From Methylobacterium sp. B4 (GTDB lineage Bacteria; Pseudomonadota; Alphaproteobacteria; Rhizobiales; Beijerinckiaceae), in contig NZ_QJJJ01000016.1 of assembly GCF_003201865.1 (NCBI RefSeq), positions 1-64,000 of the forward strand: a stretch of 64,000 nucleotides of DNA. Reading direction: 5' to 3'. The notes under the pieces are model-generated. The model was given only the letters and a program-made list of their open reading frames with translations. It did not search any database and was not told where the DNA came from. This document shows, piece by piece, positions 32,316-40,469 of the stretch. Numbering within the stretch: the first letter of the stretch is position 1; each line of letters begins with the position of its first letter. The position numbers were made by a program, and so were the translations under genes.

Positions 32316-33512
32316 TCACCCCCGCCGCAGCGCCTCCAGCACCTTGCCGCCCGGCCGGCCCGTCGCCGGCATGCCGAGGCGGCGCTCCACGTCCTTGATG
32401 GCCTCGCGGGTCTTGGAGCCGACCTTCCCGTCCGGCTCGCCGACATCGTAGCCGCGGGCGATCAGGCGGGTCTGGAGGTCGCGGCGCTCGGCGCGCGAGA
32501 GCGGCGGATCGTCGGTCGGCCACTCGGCCTGGACGCCGGGGCGGCCACGCAGGCGGTCCGAGAGCACGGCGATGGCGAGCCCGTAGGATTCGGCGGCGTT
32601 GTAGGAGTAGATCGCGTCGAAGTTCTTCGTGACGAGGAAGGCGGGGCCGTTGATGCCGGCCGGGGCGATGATGCCGGCGGGCCCCTCCCCGCTGAGGGGA
32701 CGGCCGTCGATGCGGGTGACGCCGAGCGAGGCCCAATGGCCGACCGCGTGCTTGTTCTTGCGGCCGGCGCCCGCAACGTTGAAGCCGCGCGGCAGCCGCA
32801 CCTCGTAGCCCCAGGGCTGCGCGTTCGACCACTTGGCCACGCGCAGGAAGTTGGCGGTGGAGGCGACGGCGTCAGCCACCGAATCGACGATGTCGCGCCG
32901 TCCGTCGCCGTCGCCGTCGACAGCGAGGCGCTGATAGGTGGTCGGCATGAACTGCGTCTGGCCGAAGGCGCCGGCCCAGGAGCCGGTGAGCCGCGAGGCC
33001 TCGATGTCGCCGCGCTCGATGATCTTAAGCGTTGCGATCAGTTCGCCGCGGAAGAAGTCCCGGCGGCGGTTGCCCGAGCAGGCGAGCGTGGCCAGCGATT
33101 GCACCAGCGGCATCTTGCCGAGGTTCTTGCCGAAATTCGACTCGACGCCCCAGACGGCGGCGATGGTGTGACGGTCCACGCCGTAGCGGGCCTCGGCATT
33201 GGCCAGCGCCTGGGCGTGCTGGCGCATGGCGGCGCGCCCGTCCTCGACGCGCTCGTCGTCCACCAATGCCGACATGTAGTCCCAGATCGGCGTCTTGAAC
33301 TCGGGCTGCGCCTGGGACAGCTCGATCACCTTGTCGTCGTAGGCGATGTTGGCCGTGGCGGCTTGGAAGGTCCGGGCGGAGACCCCGGCCCCGGCGGCCT
33401 GGGACTGGATGCCCGCGAGGCAGGACTGGAAGTCGGCCTGGGCCGGGCCGGCGGCGAGGGCTCCGGCGAGGGCGAGCGCGATCAGGCTCGTGCGGGTGGC
33501 TGGCGTCGGCAT
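32316..33512 (-). CDS. Lytic murein transglycosylase (MltB type) with peptidoglycan-binding domain
   Basis: A 398-residue exported protein: signal peptide ending AGPAQA near residue 27, then an SLT_2/MltB catalytic domain with the glutamate in AAVWGVESNFGKN, SWAGAFGQTQFMPTTYQRLA and DGDGDGRRDIVDSVADA, and a C-terminal PG_binding_1 domain (SRAERRDLQTRLIARGYDVG). It cleaves peptidoglycan glycan strands to 1,6-anhydro products. The start at 33512 (MPTPATRTSL) gives a proper signal peptide. The open frame to 33590 is an unlikely extension. Confidence 0.94.
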   Translation of the reverse strand: MPTPATRTSLIALALAGALAAGPAQADFQSCLAGIQSQAAGAGVSARTFQAATANIAYDDKVIELSQAQPEFKTPIWDYMSALVDDERVEDGRAAMRQHAQALANAEARYGVDRHTIAAVWGVESNFGKNLGKMPLVQSLATLACSGNRRRDFFRGELIATLKIIERGDIEASRLTGSWAGAFGQTQFMPTTYQRLAVDGDGDGRRDIVDSVADAVASTANFLRVAKWSNAQPWGYEVRLPRGFNVAGAGRKNKHAVGHWASLGVTRIDGRPLSGEGPAGIIAPAGINGPAFLVTKNFDAIYSYNAAESYGLAIAVLSDRLRGRPGVQAEWPTDDPPLSRAERRDLQTRLIARGYDVGEPDGKVGSKTREAIKDVERRLGMPATGRPGGKVLEALRRG

Positions 33513-33781
33513 GGGTCGGCGCTCCGTCAGATTCCGGGGAATGGTCTCGTGCGATTCAGGCGATACGAGGGTTAACGAAGCGTGACGCACCTGTCGTGCC
33601 GGCCCGGCAGCCGGCTCCGGATTTGACGGCGCGGGCGTTCTCGTCTAGCAGGCGAGCCGTGGACGGGGCTCCTGATCGGGGCCCCGTACCCTTTCATGCG
33701 CACCCGCGGGCGGTAACAGCCGCCCTGTCGCCCTCGCCGCGTCAGCGAGGAGGGAGAGGAGGGCGCGTTCCTCATAAATTT

Positions 33782-33794
33782 GTTCCAGAGGAAC
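33782..33794 (+). promoter_or_regulatory. Small dyad enclosing the rpsD ribosome-binding site
   Basis: GTTCC and GGAAC flank AGA, and the second arm overlaps the GAGGA ribosome site 5-9 bases before the rpsD ATG. The hairpin would be weak but could modulate initiation. S4 is known to repress its own mRNA in other bacteria through structure at the start site. Confidence 0.35.
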
Positions 33795-33798
33795 AGCG

Positions 33799-34416
33799 AT
33801 GTCAAAACGCGTCCAGGCGAAGCACAAGCTCGATCGCCGCATGGGCCAGAACATCTGGGGCCGCCCGAAGAGCCCCGTGAACCGCCGCGAGTACGGCCCT
33901 GGCCAGCACGGTCAGCGCCGCAAGGGCAAGATGAGCGACTTCGGTACGCAGCTGCGCGCCAAGCAGAAGCTCAAGGGCTACTACGGCAACATCACCGAGA
34001 AGCAGTTCCGCCGCTACTACGCCGAGGCGATCCGCCTGCGTGGCGACTCCGGTGAGAACCTAATCGGCCTGCTCGAGCGCCGCCTCGACGCCGTGGTCTA
34101 CCGTTCGAAGTTCGTGGCGACCCCGTTCGCCGCGCGCCAGTTCGTCAACCACGGGCACATCAAGGTCAACGGCCGCCGGGTCAACATCCCGAGCTACCAG
34201 GTCAAGGCCGGCGACGTGATCGAGGTGAAGGAAGCCTCCCGCCAGCTCGAGATCGTGGTCGTGGCCTCGCAACTCGCCGAGCGCGACGTGCCGGACTACA
34301 TCGAGGTCGATCATCACAAGATGACCGCCCGCGTCACCCGGATCCCGGGCCTCTCCGAGGTGCCCTACCCGGTGCAGATGGAGCCGAACCTCGTCATCGA
34401 GTTCTACTCGCGCTAA
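33799..34416 (+). CDS. rpsD: 30S ribosomal protein S4
   Basis: A 205-residue protein with KHKLDRRMGQNIWGRPKSPV at the N-terminus and the S4 RNA-binding domain (LERRLDAVVYRSKFV, ARQFVNHGHIKVNGRRVNIP, YQVKAGDVIEV). The length is standard for alphaproteobacteria. S4 nucleates 30S assembly on 16S rRNA. It is a single-gene unit here with its own terminator, not part of the alpha operon with rpsM, rpsK and rpoA. Confidence 0.98.
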   Translation: MSKRVQAKHKLDRRMGQNIWGRPKSPVNRREYGPGQHGQRRKGKMSDFGTQLRAKQKLKGYYGNITEKQFRRYYAEAIRLRGDSGENLIGLLERRLDAVVYRSKFVATPFAARQFVNHGHIKVNGRRVNIPSYQVKAGDVIEVKEASRQLEIVVVASQLAERDVPDYIEVDHHKMTARVTRIPGLSEVPYPVQMEPNLVIEFYSR

Positions 34417-34445
34417 GATTTCTCTTCGGTATCGCCCGGAGACGG

Positions 34446-34475
34446 AAAGGGCCGCCCCTCGGGGCGGCCCTTTTT
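34446..34475 (+). terminator. Rho-independent terminator of rpsD
   Basis: AAAGGGCCGCCCC, a TC loop region, and GGGGCGGCCCTTT form a strong stem that runs into five Ts, 30 bases after the rpsD stop. Confidence 0.9.
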
Positions 34476-34489
34476 CCATGTCGCCCTCG

Positions 34490-35542
34490 TCAGGCCGGGA
34501 CGGCCGCCGCGAGGAGGCGCGTCAGCTCCGCCGCCGGCATCTCCCGCGAGAGCCCAATTGCCTGCCCCGACCAGAGCGGGGAGAAGTCGCCCGAGCCGCG
34601 CGCCTCCGCGGCCGTGCGCAGGGGCTGGAGCGCGACGGCCGCGCCGGGAAAGGCGGGGGCGACCGGGCTGACGGGACCGAGTTCCCGCACGACACGGGTC
34701 TGTAGGCCGCGAGCGGGGCGGCCGGTGAGCACGTTCGTCAGAACGGTGTCCTCGTCCCGCGCCGCGCCCAGGGCCGCGCGGTAGGGTGCGGAGATGCCGG
34801 CCTCGGGGCAGCGCAGGAAGCCGGTGCCGACCTGAACCGCGCTGGCGCCGAGCGCGAAGGCCGCCGCCACGCCGCGGGCATCAGCGATGCCGCCCGCCGC
34901 AATCACCGGCACGGCGACCGCGTCGGCGATCTGCGGCACCAGCGCGAAGGTGCCGACCTGGGAGGCTGCGGCCTCGGTCAGGAACATGCCGCGATGGCCT
35001 CCGGCCTCCGCCCCCTGCGCGATCACCGCATCGACGCCGTGCTCGGCGAGCCAGCGCGCCTCGCGCACGGTGGTGGCCGAGGACAGGATCAGGCAGCCGA
35101 CGTCCCGCACACGCCGCAGCAATGCCTCCGCAGGTAGCCCGAAGTGGAAGCTGACGACGCGCGGGCGCAGTTCGGCCACGAGCTCGGCCATCGCCTCGTT
35201 GAAGGGCGCCCGGTTGGCCATGCTCACCGGTGCCGCCGGATCGAGGCCGAACTCTTCGTAATAGGGCGCGAGCGCTGCCCGCCACGTCGCCTCGCGATCC
35301 GCGTCCGGCGTCGGCGGCCGGTGGCAGAAGAAGTTCAGGTTGAAAGGGGCATCCGTCGCCTGCCGGATGGCGGCAACCTCGGCGCGGACCTGCTCGGGCG
35401 TGAGCGCAGCGCAGGCGAGCGAGCCGCCGCCGCCGGCAGCGCTGACGGCGGCGGCCAGCGCGGCCTTCGGCCCGACCATCGGTGCCTGGACGATGGAAGC
35501 GGCGATCCCGATCAACCCAGCGAAATCCGTGCGTCCCGCCAT
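34490..35542 (-). CDS. Nitronate monooxygenase / 2-nitropropane dioxygenase family flavoprotein
   Basis: A 350-residue TIM-barrel FMN enzyme: IVQAPMVGPKAALAAAVSAAGG-like N-terminus (residues 18-39), FNLNFFCHR, the catalytic-type histidine in AQGAEAGGHRGMF, PVIAAGGIADARGVAAA and ALGASAVQVGTGFLRC. Members oxidise nitronates, but many homologues have other or unknown roles. It converges with rpsD across the terminator and is not in an operon with the phospholipid genes. Confidence 0.88.
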   Translation of the reverse strand: MAGRTDFAGLIGIAASIVQAPMVGPKAALAAAVSAAGGGGSLACAALTPEQVRAEVAAIRQATDAPFNLNFFCHRPPTPDADREATWRAALAPYYEEFGLDPAAPVSMANRAPFNEAMAELVAELRPRVVSFHFGLPAEALLRRVRDVGCLILSSATTVREARWLAEHGVDAVIAQGAEAGGHRGMFLTEAAASQVGTFALVPQIADAVAVPVIAAGGIADARGVAAAFALGASAVQVGTGFLRCPEAGISAPYRAALGAARDEDTVLTNVLTGRPARGLQTRVVRELGPVSPVAPAFPGAAVALQPLRTAAEARGSGDFSPLWSGQAIGLSREMPAAELTRLLAAAVPA

Positions 35543-35590
35543 CCCGCTCTCCTCGCACTGCCGACGACGCGGATCGCCTTCGGGACGGTT

Positions 35591-36508
35591 CTACACCCCG
35601 GGTGCGGCCGGTCGCTCCGCGGTCTCGTCGGTGGCGTCGTTCGCCGCTTCCTGCTTCAGCCGCTTGCGGTACTGCACGGCGCCGAAGGGAATGGCCGCGA
35701 GGTAACTCAGGCTGACCACCGTGATCGCCTCGAAGGGAAAGCTGATCACGAGGCCGAAGCCCACCACCACGACGAGGAAGATCGGCACCACGAGGTCACG
35801 CGGCACGCGCTTGCCCCAGGTCTTGCCCGAGAAGGTCGGCACCGTGGAGACGACGAGGAGCGCGATCACCAGCACGTAGGCCAGGATCACCGGCGTGCCC
35901 CAATGGTCGAAGGGCAGGCCGAGGAAGTGGAGGTAGAGCGGCAGCATGCCGGTGAGCGCCCCGGCGGGGGCGGGCATGCCGACGAAATAGTCCTTCTTCC
36001 ATTCCGGCCGGTTGGGGTCGTCGAGCATCGCGTTGAAGCGCGCCAGCCTGAGGCACATGGCGATGGCGAAGACCAGCGCCACGATCCAGCCTACCGACTT
36101 CAGATTGTGCAGGGTGAAGCTGTAGAGGATCAGCGCCGGGGCGCAGCCGAAATTCACGAAGTCGGCCAGCGAATCGAGTTCGGCCCCGAAGCGTGAGGTG
36201 CCCTTGAGCAGGCGCGCCACGCGCCCGTCGATCCCGTCGAGGCCGGCCGCGACGATGATGGCGATCACCGCGGGCTCGTAGCGCCCCTCGAAGGCCAACC
36301 GGATCGCGGTCAACCCGAGGCAGAGCGCCAGCAGGGTGATCATGTTCGGGGCGATCATCCGGAACGGCACCGGCCGGAACCGGCGCGGCCGGTCGTTCGC
36401 ATCCGGCGCGAAGGGTGGGAACAGATCGTCCATGTCGCCCCTTGCGTCGTCGCCCCTTGCGTCGTCGCCTCTCGGCACGCCGCCTCTCGGCTCGTCGTCT
36501 CTCGCCAT
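35591..36508 (-). CDS. pssA: CDP-diacylglycerol-serine O-phosphatidyltransferase PssA
   Basis: A 305-residue membrane protein with the CDP-alcohol phosphatidyltransferase motif DGIDGRVARLLKGTSRFGAE, then DSLADFVNFGCAPA, within about eight helices. It makes phosphatidylserine, which Psd (next gene upstream) decarboxylates to phosphatidylethanolamine. ATG 36508 lies 17 bases after psd. The 25 residues it adds are a repeat of RGDDARGDD type from a 15-bp tandem DNA repeat. A second ATG at 36433 (MDDLFPPF) with AAGGGG upstream is where family members usually begin. Confidence 0.94.
   Translation of the reverse strand: MARDDEPRGGVPRGDDARGDDARGDMDDLFPPFAPDANDRPRRFRPVPFRMIAPNMITLLALCLGLTAIRLAFEGRYEPAVIAIIVAAGLDGIDGRVARLLKGTSRFGAELDSLADFVNFGCAPALILYSFTLHNLKSVGWIVALVFAIAMCLRLARFNAMLDDPNRPEWKKDYFVGMPAPAGALTGMLPLYLHFLGLPFDHWGTPVILAYVLVIALLVVSTVPTFSGKTWGKRVPRDLVVPIFLVVVVGFGLVISFPFEAITVVSLSYLAAIPFGAVQYRKRLKQEAANDATDETAERPAAPGV
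36433..36500. repeat. Short tandem repeat at the 5' end of pssA
   Basis: The block TCGCCCCTTGCGTCG is repeated back to back and followed by degenerate copies built on GCCTCTCGG. In pssA frame this gives alternating RGDDA units. It lies between two candidate starts, so repeat number may alter the leader or spacing rather than the enzyme. Confidence 0.55.
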
Positions 36509-36524
36509 CGCGCGGCTCGTTTCC

Positions 36525-37235
36525 TCAGATGCGGCGGAAGGCCCGCTCCGGCCCGCCGCCGAGATCGGCCAGCACGGTCTCGCCGGCCACCGCCTTCTGG
36601 CCGAGCCCGACCAGCACGCGGGTGCCGACCGGCAGGTAGACATCGACCCGCGAGCCGAAGCGGATCAGGCCGAAGCGCTCGCCGACCTGCCGGGTGTCGC
36701 CCGCCGAGACGAAGCCGACGATGCGCCGGGCCACGAGCCCTGCGATCTGCACCACGCCGATGCGCAGGGGCTGGCCCTTATGCGTCGTCTCCATGACGAT
36801 CCCGTTGCGCTCGTTGTCGTCGCTTGCCTTGTCGAGCTCGGCGTTGAGGAACAGGCCCGGCGTGTAGTGGATCTGCCCGATCTTGCCGGAGACCGGCACG
36901 CGGTTCACGTGGCAGTCGAACACGTTCATGAAGACCGAGATCCGCAGCATCGGCTCGTGCGAGAGGTCGAGTTCCGGTGGGGGCAGCACGGTCGAGATCA
37001 GGTTCACGCGCCCGTCGGCGGGGGAGACGACGAGTCCGTCGCCCACCGGCACGACCCGCTCGGGATCGCGGAAGAAGTAGCAGACCCACAGCGTCAGGAT
37101 CAGGAAGATCCAGCCGAAGAATTGCGAGAAATAGCCGAGCACCACCGTCAGCACGATGCCGATCAGGATGAAGGGATAGCCCTCCTTGTGGATCGGAACG
37201 AGCGTCCGGCGGATCGTCTCGATGAGGTCGGTCAT
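36525..37235 (-). CDS. psd: Phosphatidylserine decarboxylase proenzyme
   Basis: A 236-residue short-type Psd: an N-terminal hydrophobic hairpin (FILIGIVLTVVLGYFSQFF), VVSPADGRV, RISVFMNVFDCHVNRVPVSG and the autocleavage site GS in RFGSRVDVYLP, where the serine becomes the pyruvoyl group. It converts phosphatidylserine to phosphatidylethanolamine. It is upstream of pssA in one transcription unit. ATG 37235 (MTDLIETIRR) is used instead of the longer frame to 37262. Confidence 0.95.
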   Translation of the reverse strand: MTDLIETIRRTLVPIHKEGYPFILIGIVLTVVLGYFSQFFGWIFLILTLWVCYFFRDPERVVPVGDGLVVSPADGRVNLISTVLPPPELDLSHEPMLRISVFMNVFDCHVNRVPVSGKIGQIHYTPGLFLNAELDKASDDNERNGIVMETTHKGQPLRIGVVQIAGLVARRIVGFVSAGDTRQVGERFGLIRFGSRVDVYLPVGTRVLVGLGQKAVAGETVLADLGGGPERAFRRI

Positions 37236-37298
37236 GGGCTCCGAAGGGGTCCGGCGGGGCAAATCTGACCCGCCGGATGGCAGGGGGGCGCGGTTCCG

Positions 37299-38342
37299 TC
37301 AACCGCCGCGTGCCGGGCGTCCGGCCGGTGAGCCCGCGGCAAGGCCGCCCGCGTCGAACAGGCGATAGGTGCGCCGCCCCGCCGCTTTTGCGGCGTAGAG
37401 GGCGGCGTCTGCCAGCGCGAACGGGTCCTGCGCGTCTGCGCAGAGCGCCACGCCGACCGTCGCGCCGAGCGGGTAGCGCTGTCCCCCGTGGTCGAACGGG
37501 CGGCACAGCGCGGTGACCAGCCGCTCGGCGCAGGCTGCCGCCTCGGCCGCGACGCCGTCGAGGATGACGGCGAACTCGTCGCCGCCGATGCGCGCCGCGA
37601 GTTCGGCGCGCGGGCAGACGAGGCCGATTCGCCGGGCCGCTTCGCGAAGGCAGCGGTCGCCGGCAGGATGCCCGTAGGTGTCGTTGATCGTCTTGAAGCC
37701 GTCGAGGTCGATCAGGATGAGCGTGCGCATCGGCTCTCGCAAGCGGTCCTCGAAGCGGGCGCGGTTGGCGAGGCCGGTGAGCGCGTCCGTCTCCGCCCGC
37801 AGGCGCATCTGATCGAGCCGGCGCCGCTCCGCGGTCACATCCTGCTTCAAGCCGTAGAGCCGCAGGGGCCGACCGTGCCGGCTTTCGACCGTGGCGGTGA
37901 TGCGGATCCAGCGAGGCCCGCCACTGGCCGGTCTGATCTCGGCGTCGAGGCAGAATCCGCCGGCTTCGGCGAGCGCCCTGTCGCGCAAAGCCGTCAGCTC
38001 CCGCCGCGAGGCGTCGGTATAGAGGGCGAGGGCGTCCGCCCGCTCGACCGCGGTGCCGGAGGGCAGTCCGAACAGATCGTAAACGCCGTCGCTCCAGGTC
38101 AGCCGCTCGTCGGGCAGGCTGCAGGTCCACATTCCCAAGCCGGCGGCCCGCATCGCCGCCGCGAAAGGGGGCTCGACCTGTTTCAGGGCTGCCTGCTGCG
38201 CGCCGATGATGGCGGCCTGAATGCGCAGCTGCATCCGCAGGCGCTCGATCTCGGCCCCCGCGGACGGCGCCGAGAGGGGAGAGGGAAGCCTATCGTCGGT
38301 CGCGCGAATCGGGGGACCTCGTGCCGGGGGACGGGGCACCAT
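37299..38342 (-). CDS. PAS-GGDEF diguanylate cyclase (347 aa)
   Basis: Residues 60-165 form a PAS fold with a C-terminal cap (GLGMWTCSLPDERLTWSDGV, LYGLKQDVTAERRRL). Residues 180-335 form a GGDEF domain with DALTGLANRARFEDRL, IDLDGFKTINDTYGHPAGD and an intact GGDEF active site (ARIGGDEFAVIL). The RxxD inhibitory site upstream of GGDEF is not present. It should synthesise cyclic di-GMP in response to a PAS-sensed signal. There are no membrane helices. The start is uncertain because the first 25 residues are proline-rich. Confidence 0.9.
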   Translation of the reverse strand: MVPRPPARGPPIRATDDRLPSPLSAPSAGAEIERLRMQLRIQAAIIGAQQAALKQVEPPFAAAMRAAGLGMWTCSLPDERLTWSDGVYDLFGLPSGTAVERADALALYTDASRRELTALRDRALAEAGGFCLDAEIRPASGGPRWIRITATVESRHGRPLRLYGLKQDVTAERRRLDQMRLRAETDALTGLANRARFEDRLREPMRTLILIDLDGFKTINDTYGHPAGDRCLREAARRIGLVCPRAELAARIGGDEFAVILDGVAAEAAACAERLVTALCRPFDHGGQRYPLGATVGVALCADAQDPFALADAALYAAKAAGRRTYRLFDAGGLAAGSPAGRPARGG

Positions 38343-38408
38343 CCTGCGGGCACGTCGCTTTCCGCAAGGTGAAAGGCCCGACTGGCGCGGCGCACCCGAA
38401 GGGCAGGC

Positions 38409-40340
38409 TCAGGCGACCGGCTCCGAGCGCTGCGCCTCCTCCAGCAGCAGGCGCTCGTCCTCGGCGCGCTTGAGCGCCTCGCGTGCCGCGTCGGCCTGCC
38501 GCTGGCGGTTCCAGAGCGCGGCGTAGACGCCGCCGCGAGCGAGCAAGCTGGTGTGGTCGCCCCGTTCCACGACGCGCCCATGGTCGAGCACGAGGATCTC
38601 GTCGGCGTTGATCACCGTCGAGAGGCGGTGGGCGATGACCAGCGTGGTTCGGCCCTGGCTGACCCGGTCGAGGGCGGCCTGGATCTCCCGCTCGGTGAAC
38701 GAATCGAGCGCCGAGGTCGCCTCGTCGAGGACGAGGATGGGCGGACCCTTGAGGATGGTGCGGGCGATCGCCACCCGCTGCTTCTCGCCGCCCGAGAGCT
38801 TCAGCCCGCGCTCGCCCACCGGCGTGTCGTAGCCCTCCGGCAGGCTCTCGATGAAGCGGTCGATCTGAGCCAGCCTAGCGGCCTCGCGCACCTCGGCCTC
38901 GCTCGCATCCCAGCGGCCGTAGCGGATGTTGTAGCCGATGGTGTCGTTGAACAGGACCGTGTCCTGCGGGACCATGCCGATGGCCGCGCGCAGGGAATCC
39001 TGGCGCACGGCCGCGATGTCCTGCCCGTCGATGGTGATGCGCCCGCCCTGCGGCTCGTAGAAGCGGAACAGCAGGCGTGAGAGCGTCGACTTTCCCGCCC
39101 CCGAGGGACCGACGATGGCGACCGTGCGGCCCGCCGGCACCTCGAAGGACACGCCGCGCAGGATCGGCCGCTCCGGGATGTAGGCGAAGCGCACGTCCTC
39201 GAAGCGCACGGTTCCGGCCTCCACCTTGAGCGGGGCCGCACCCGGGCGGTCGGCGATCTCGGGATTGCGGTGGAGGATCAGGAACATGTCGTCGATGTCG
39301 ATCAGTGCCTGTTTGATCTCCCGGTAGATCATCCCCATGAAGTTCAGCGGCATCGAGAGCTGCACGAGCATCGTGTTGACGAGCACGAAGCCGCCGATGG
39401 TGGTGCGGCCCGCCATGATGTCGCGGGCAGCAAGCCACATCACCGCGGTCATGCCGATGGTGAAGATCACCGCTTGGCCCGCATTGAGCACCGCGAGCGA
39501 GACGTAGGTCTGCGTCGAGGCCTTCTCGTAGCGCTCCATCGAGGCGTCGTAGCGGGAGGTCTCACGCTTCTCCGCACCGAAATACTTCACCGTCTCGTAG
39601 TTCAGGAGCGAATCGACCGCCTTGGTGTTGGCCTCGGTGTCCGAGTTGTTCATCCGGCGGCGGATGCCGATGCGCCACTCCGTGGCTTTCCAGGTGAAGC
39701 CGAGATAGGACGCGATCATGCCCGCCACGACGACCGAGTAGAGCCAGTCGAACTCGTAGGCGAGGATGCCGAGCACGAGCACCAACTCGACGATGGTCGG
39801 CACCAGGGTCAGCACCATCAGGCGCGACAATTCCTCGATGCCCGAGCGGCCCCGCTCCAGCACCCGGGTCAGGCCGCCGGTCTTGCGCTCCAAGTGGAAG
39901 CGCAGGCTGAGGCGGTGCATATGCTCGAAGGTCTGGAGCGCGAGCTTGCGCACGGCGTGCATCGCCACCTTGGCAAACAGCCCGTCACGCACCTGCGTGA
40001 GTCCGGCCATAGCGATGCGCGACAGGCCGTAGAGGCCGATCAGGAGGAAGGGCGCCGAGAGCAGGCCCGCCGGCACGGCGGAGGCGGCGGCGGCCGTGCC
40101 GTCCTTGGCGCCGATCGCCGCGACCAGCGCGTCGGTGGCCCACTTGAAGGTGAACGGCATCACCATCGTCGCGGCCTTGGCCACGAAGAGCAGGCCGAAG
40201 GCGAGAAACACGCGGCGCTGGAGGTCGGCGCGGCCGTGCGGCCAAAGGTAAGGCCAGAGGCGGCGATAGGTCGTCAGGAGGCCCGGGCGTTCGAGAGGCG
40301 TGGACGCGCCCTCCCCCGCCGGCGCGGGTGCTTGTGCCAT
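38409..40340 (-). CDS. ABC transporter, fused permease-ATPase of the Atm1/HMT1 (ABCB6/7) type
   Basis: A 643-residue half-transporter with six helices in the N-terminal 330 residues and one nucleotide-binding domain: Walker A VGPSGAGKST, signature LSGGEKQRVAIAR, Walker B ILVLDEATSALD. The permease stretch LNYETVKYFGAEKRE with FHLERKTGGLTRVLERG is diagnostic of the Atm1/HMT1 group, which exports glutathione-linked sulfur or metal compounds. ATG 40340 (MAQAPAPAGEG) is used; the frame to 40391 adds only basic residues. Confidence 0.92.
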   Translation of the reverse strand: MAQAPAPAGEGASTPLERPGLLTTYRRLWPYLWPHGRADLQRRVFLAFGLLFVAKAATMVMPFTFKWATDALVAAIGAKDGTAAAASAVPAGLLSAPFLLIGLYGLSRIAMAGLTQVRDGLFAKVAMHAVRKLALQTFEHMHRLSLRFHLERKTGGLTRVLERGRSGIEELSRLMVLTLVPTIVELVLVLGILAYEFDWLYSVVVAGMIASYLGFTWKATEWRIGIRRRMNNSDTEANTKAVDSLLNYETVKYFGAEKRETSRYDASMERYEKASTQTYVSLAVLNAGQAVIFTIGMTAVMWLAARDIMAGRTTIGGFVLVNTMLVQLSMPLNFMGMIYREIKQALIDIDDMFLILHRNPEIADRPGAAPLKVEAGTVRFEDVRFAYIPERPILRGVSFEVPAGRTVAIVGPSGAGKSTLSRLLFRFYEPQGGRITIDGQDIAAVRQDSLRAAIGMVPQDTVLFNDTIGYNIRYGRWDASEAEVREAARLAQIDRFIESLPEGYDTPVGERGLKLSGGEKQRVAIARTILKGPPILVLDEATSALDSFTEREIQAALDRVSQGRTTLVIAHRLSTVINADEILVLDHGRVVERGDHTSLLARGGVYAALWNRQRQADAAREALKRAEDERLLLEEAQRSEPVA

Positions 40341-40469
40341 CGTCGTGTTCGGAAAGACCTTGCGGCGCGGAGCGGCCGTTATCCGCCGCATATAGGCCCA
40401 CCGTCCGTCATGCGCACCCCGCCACGGCCGAAGCGCTTGGCGCGCCTCCCCGATCCGGCCAGCCGGGGC

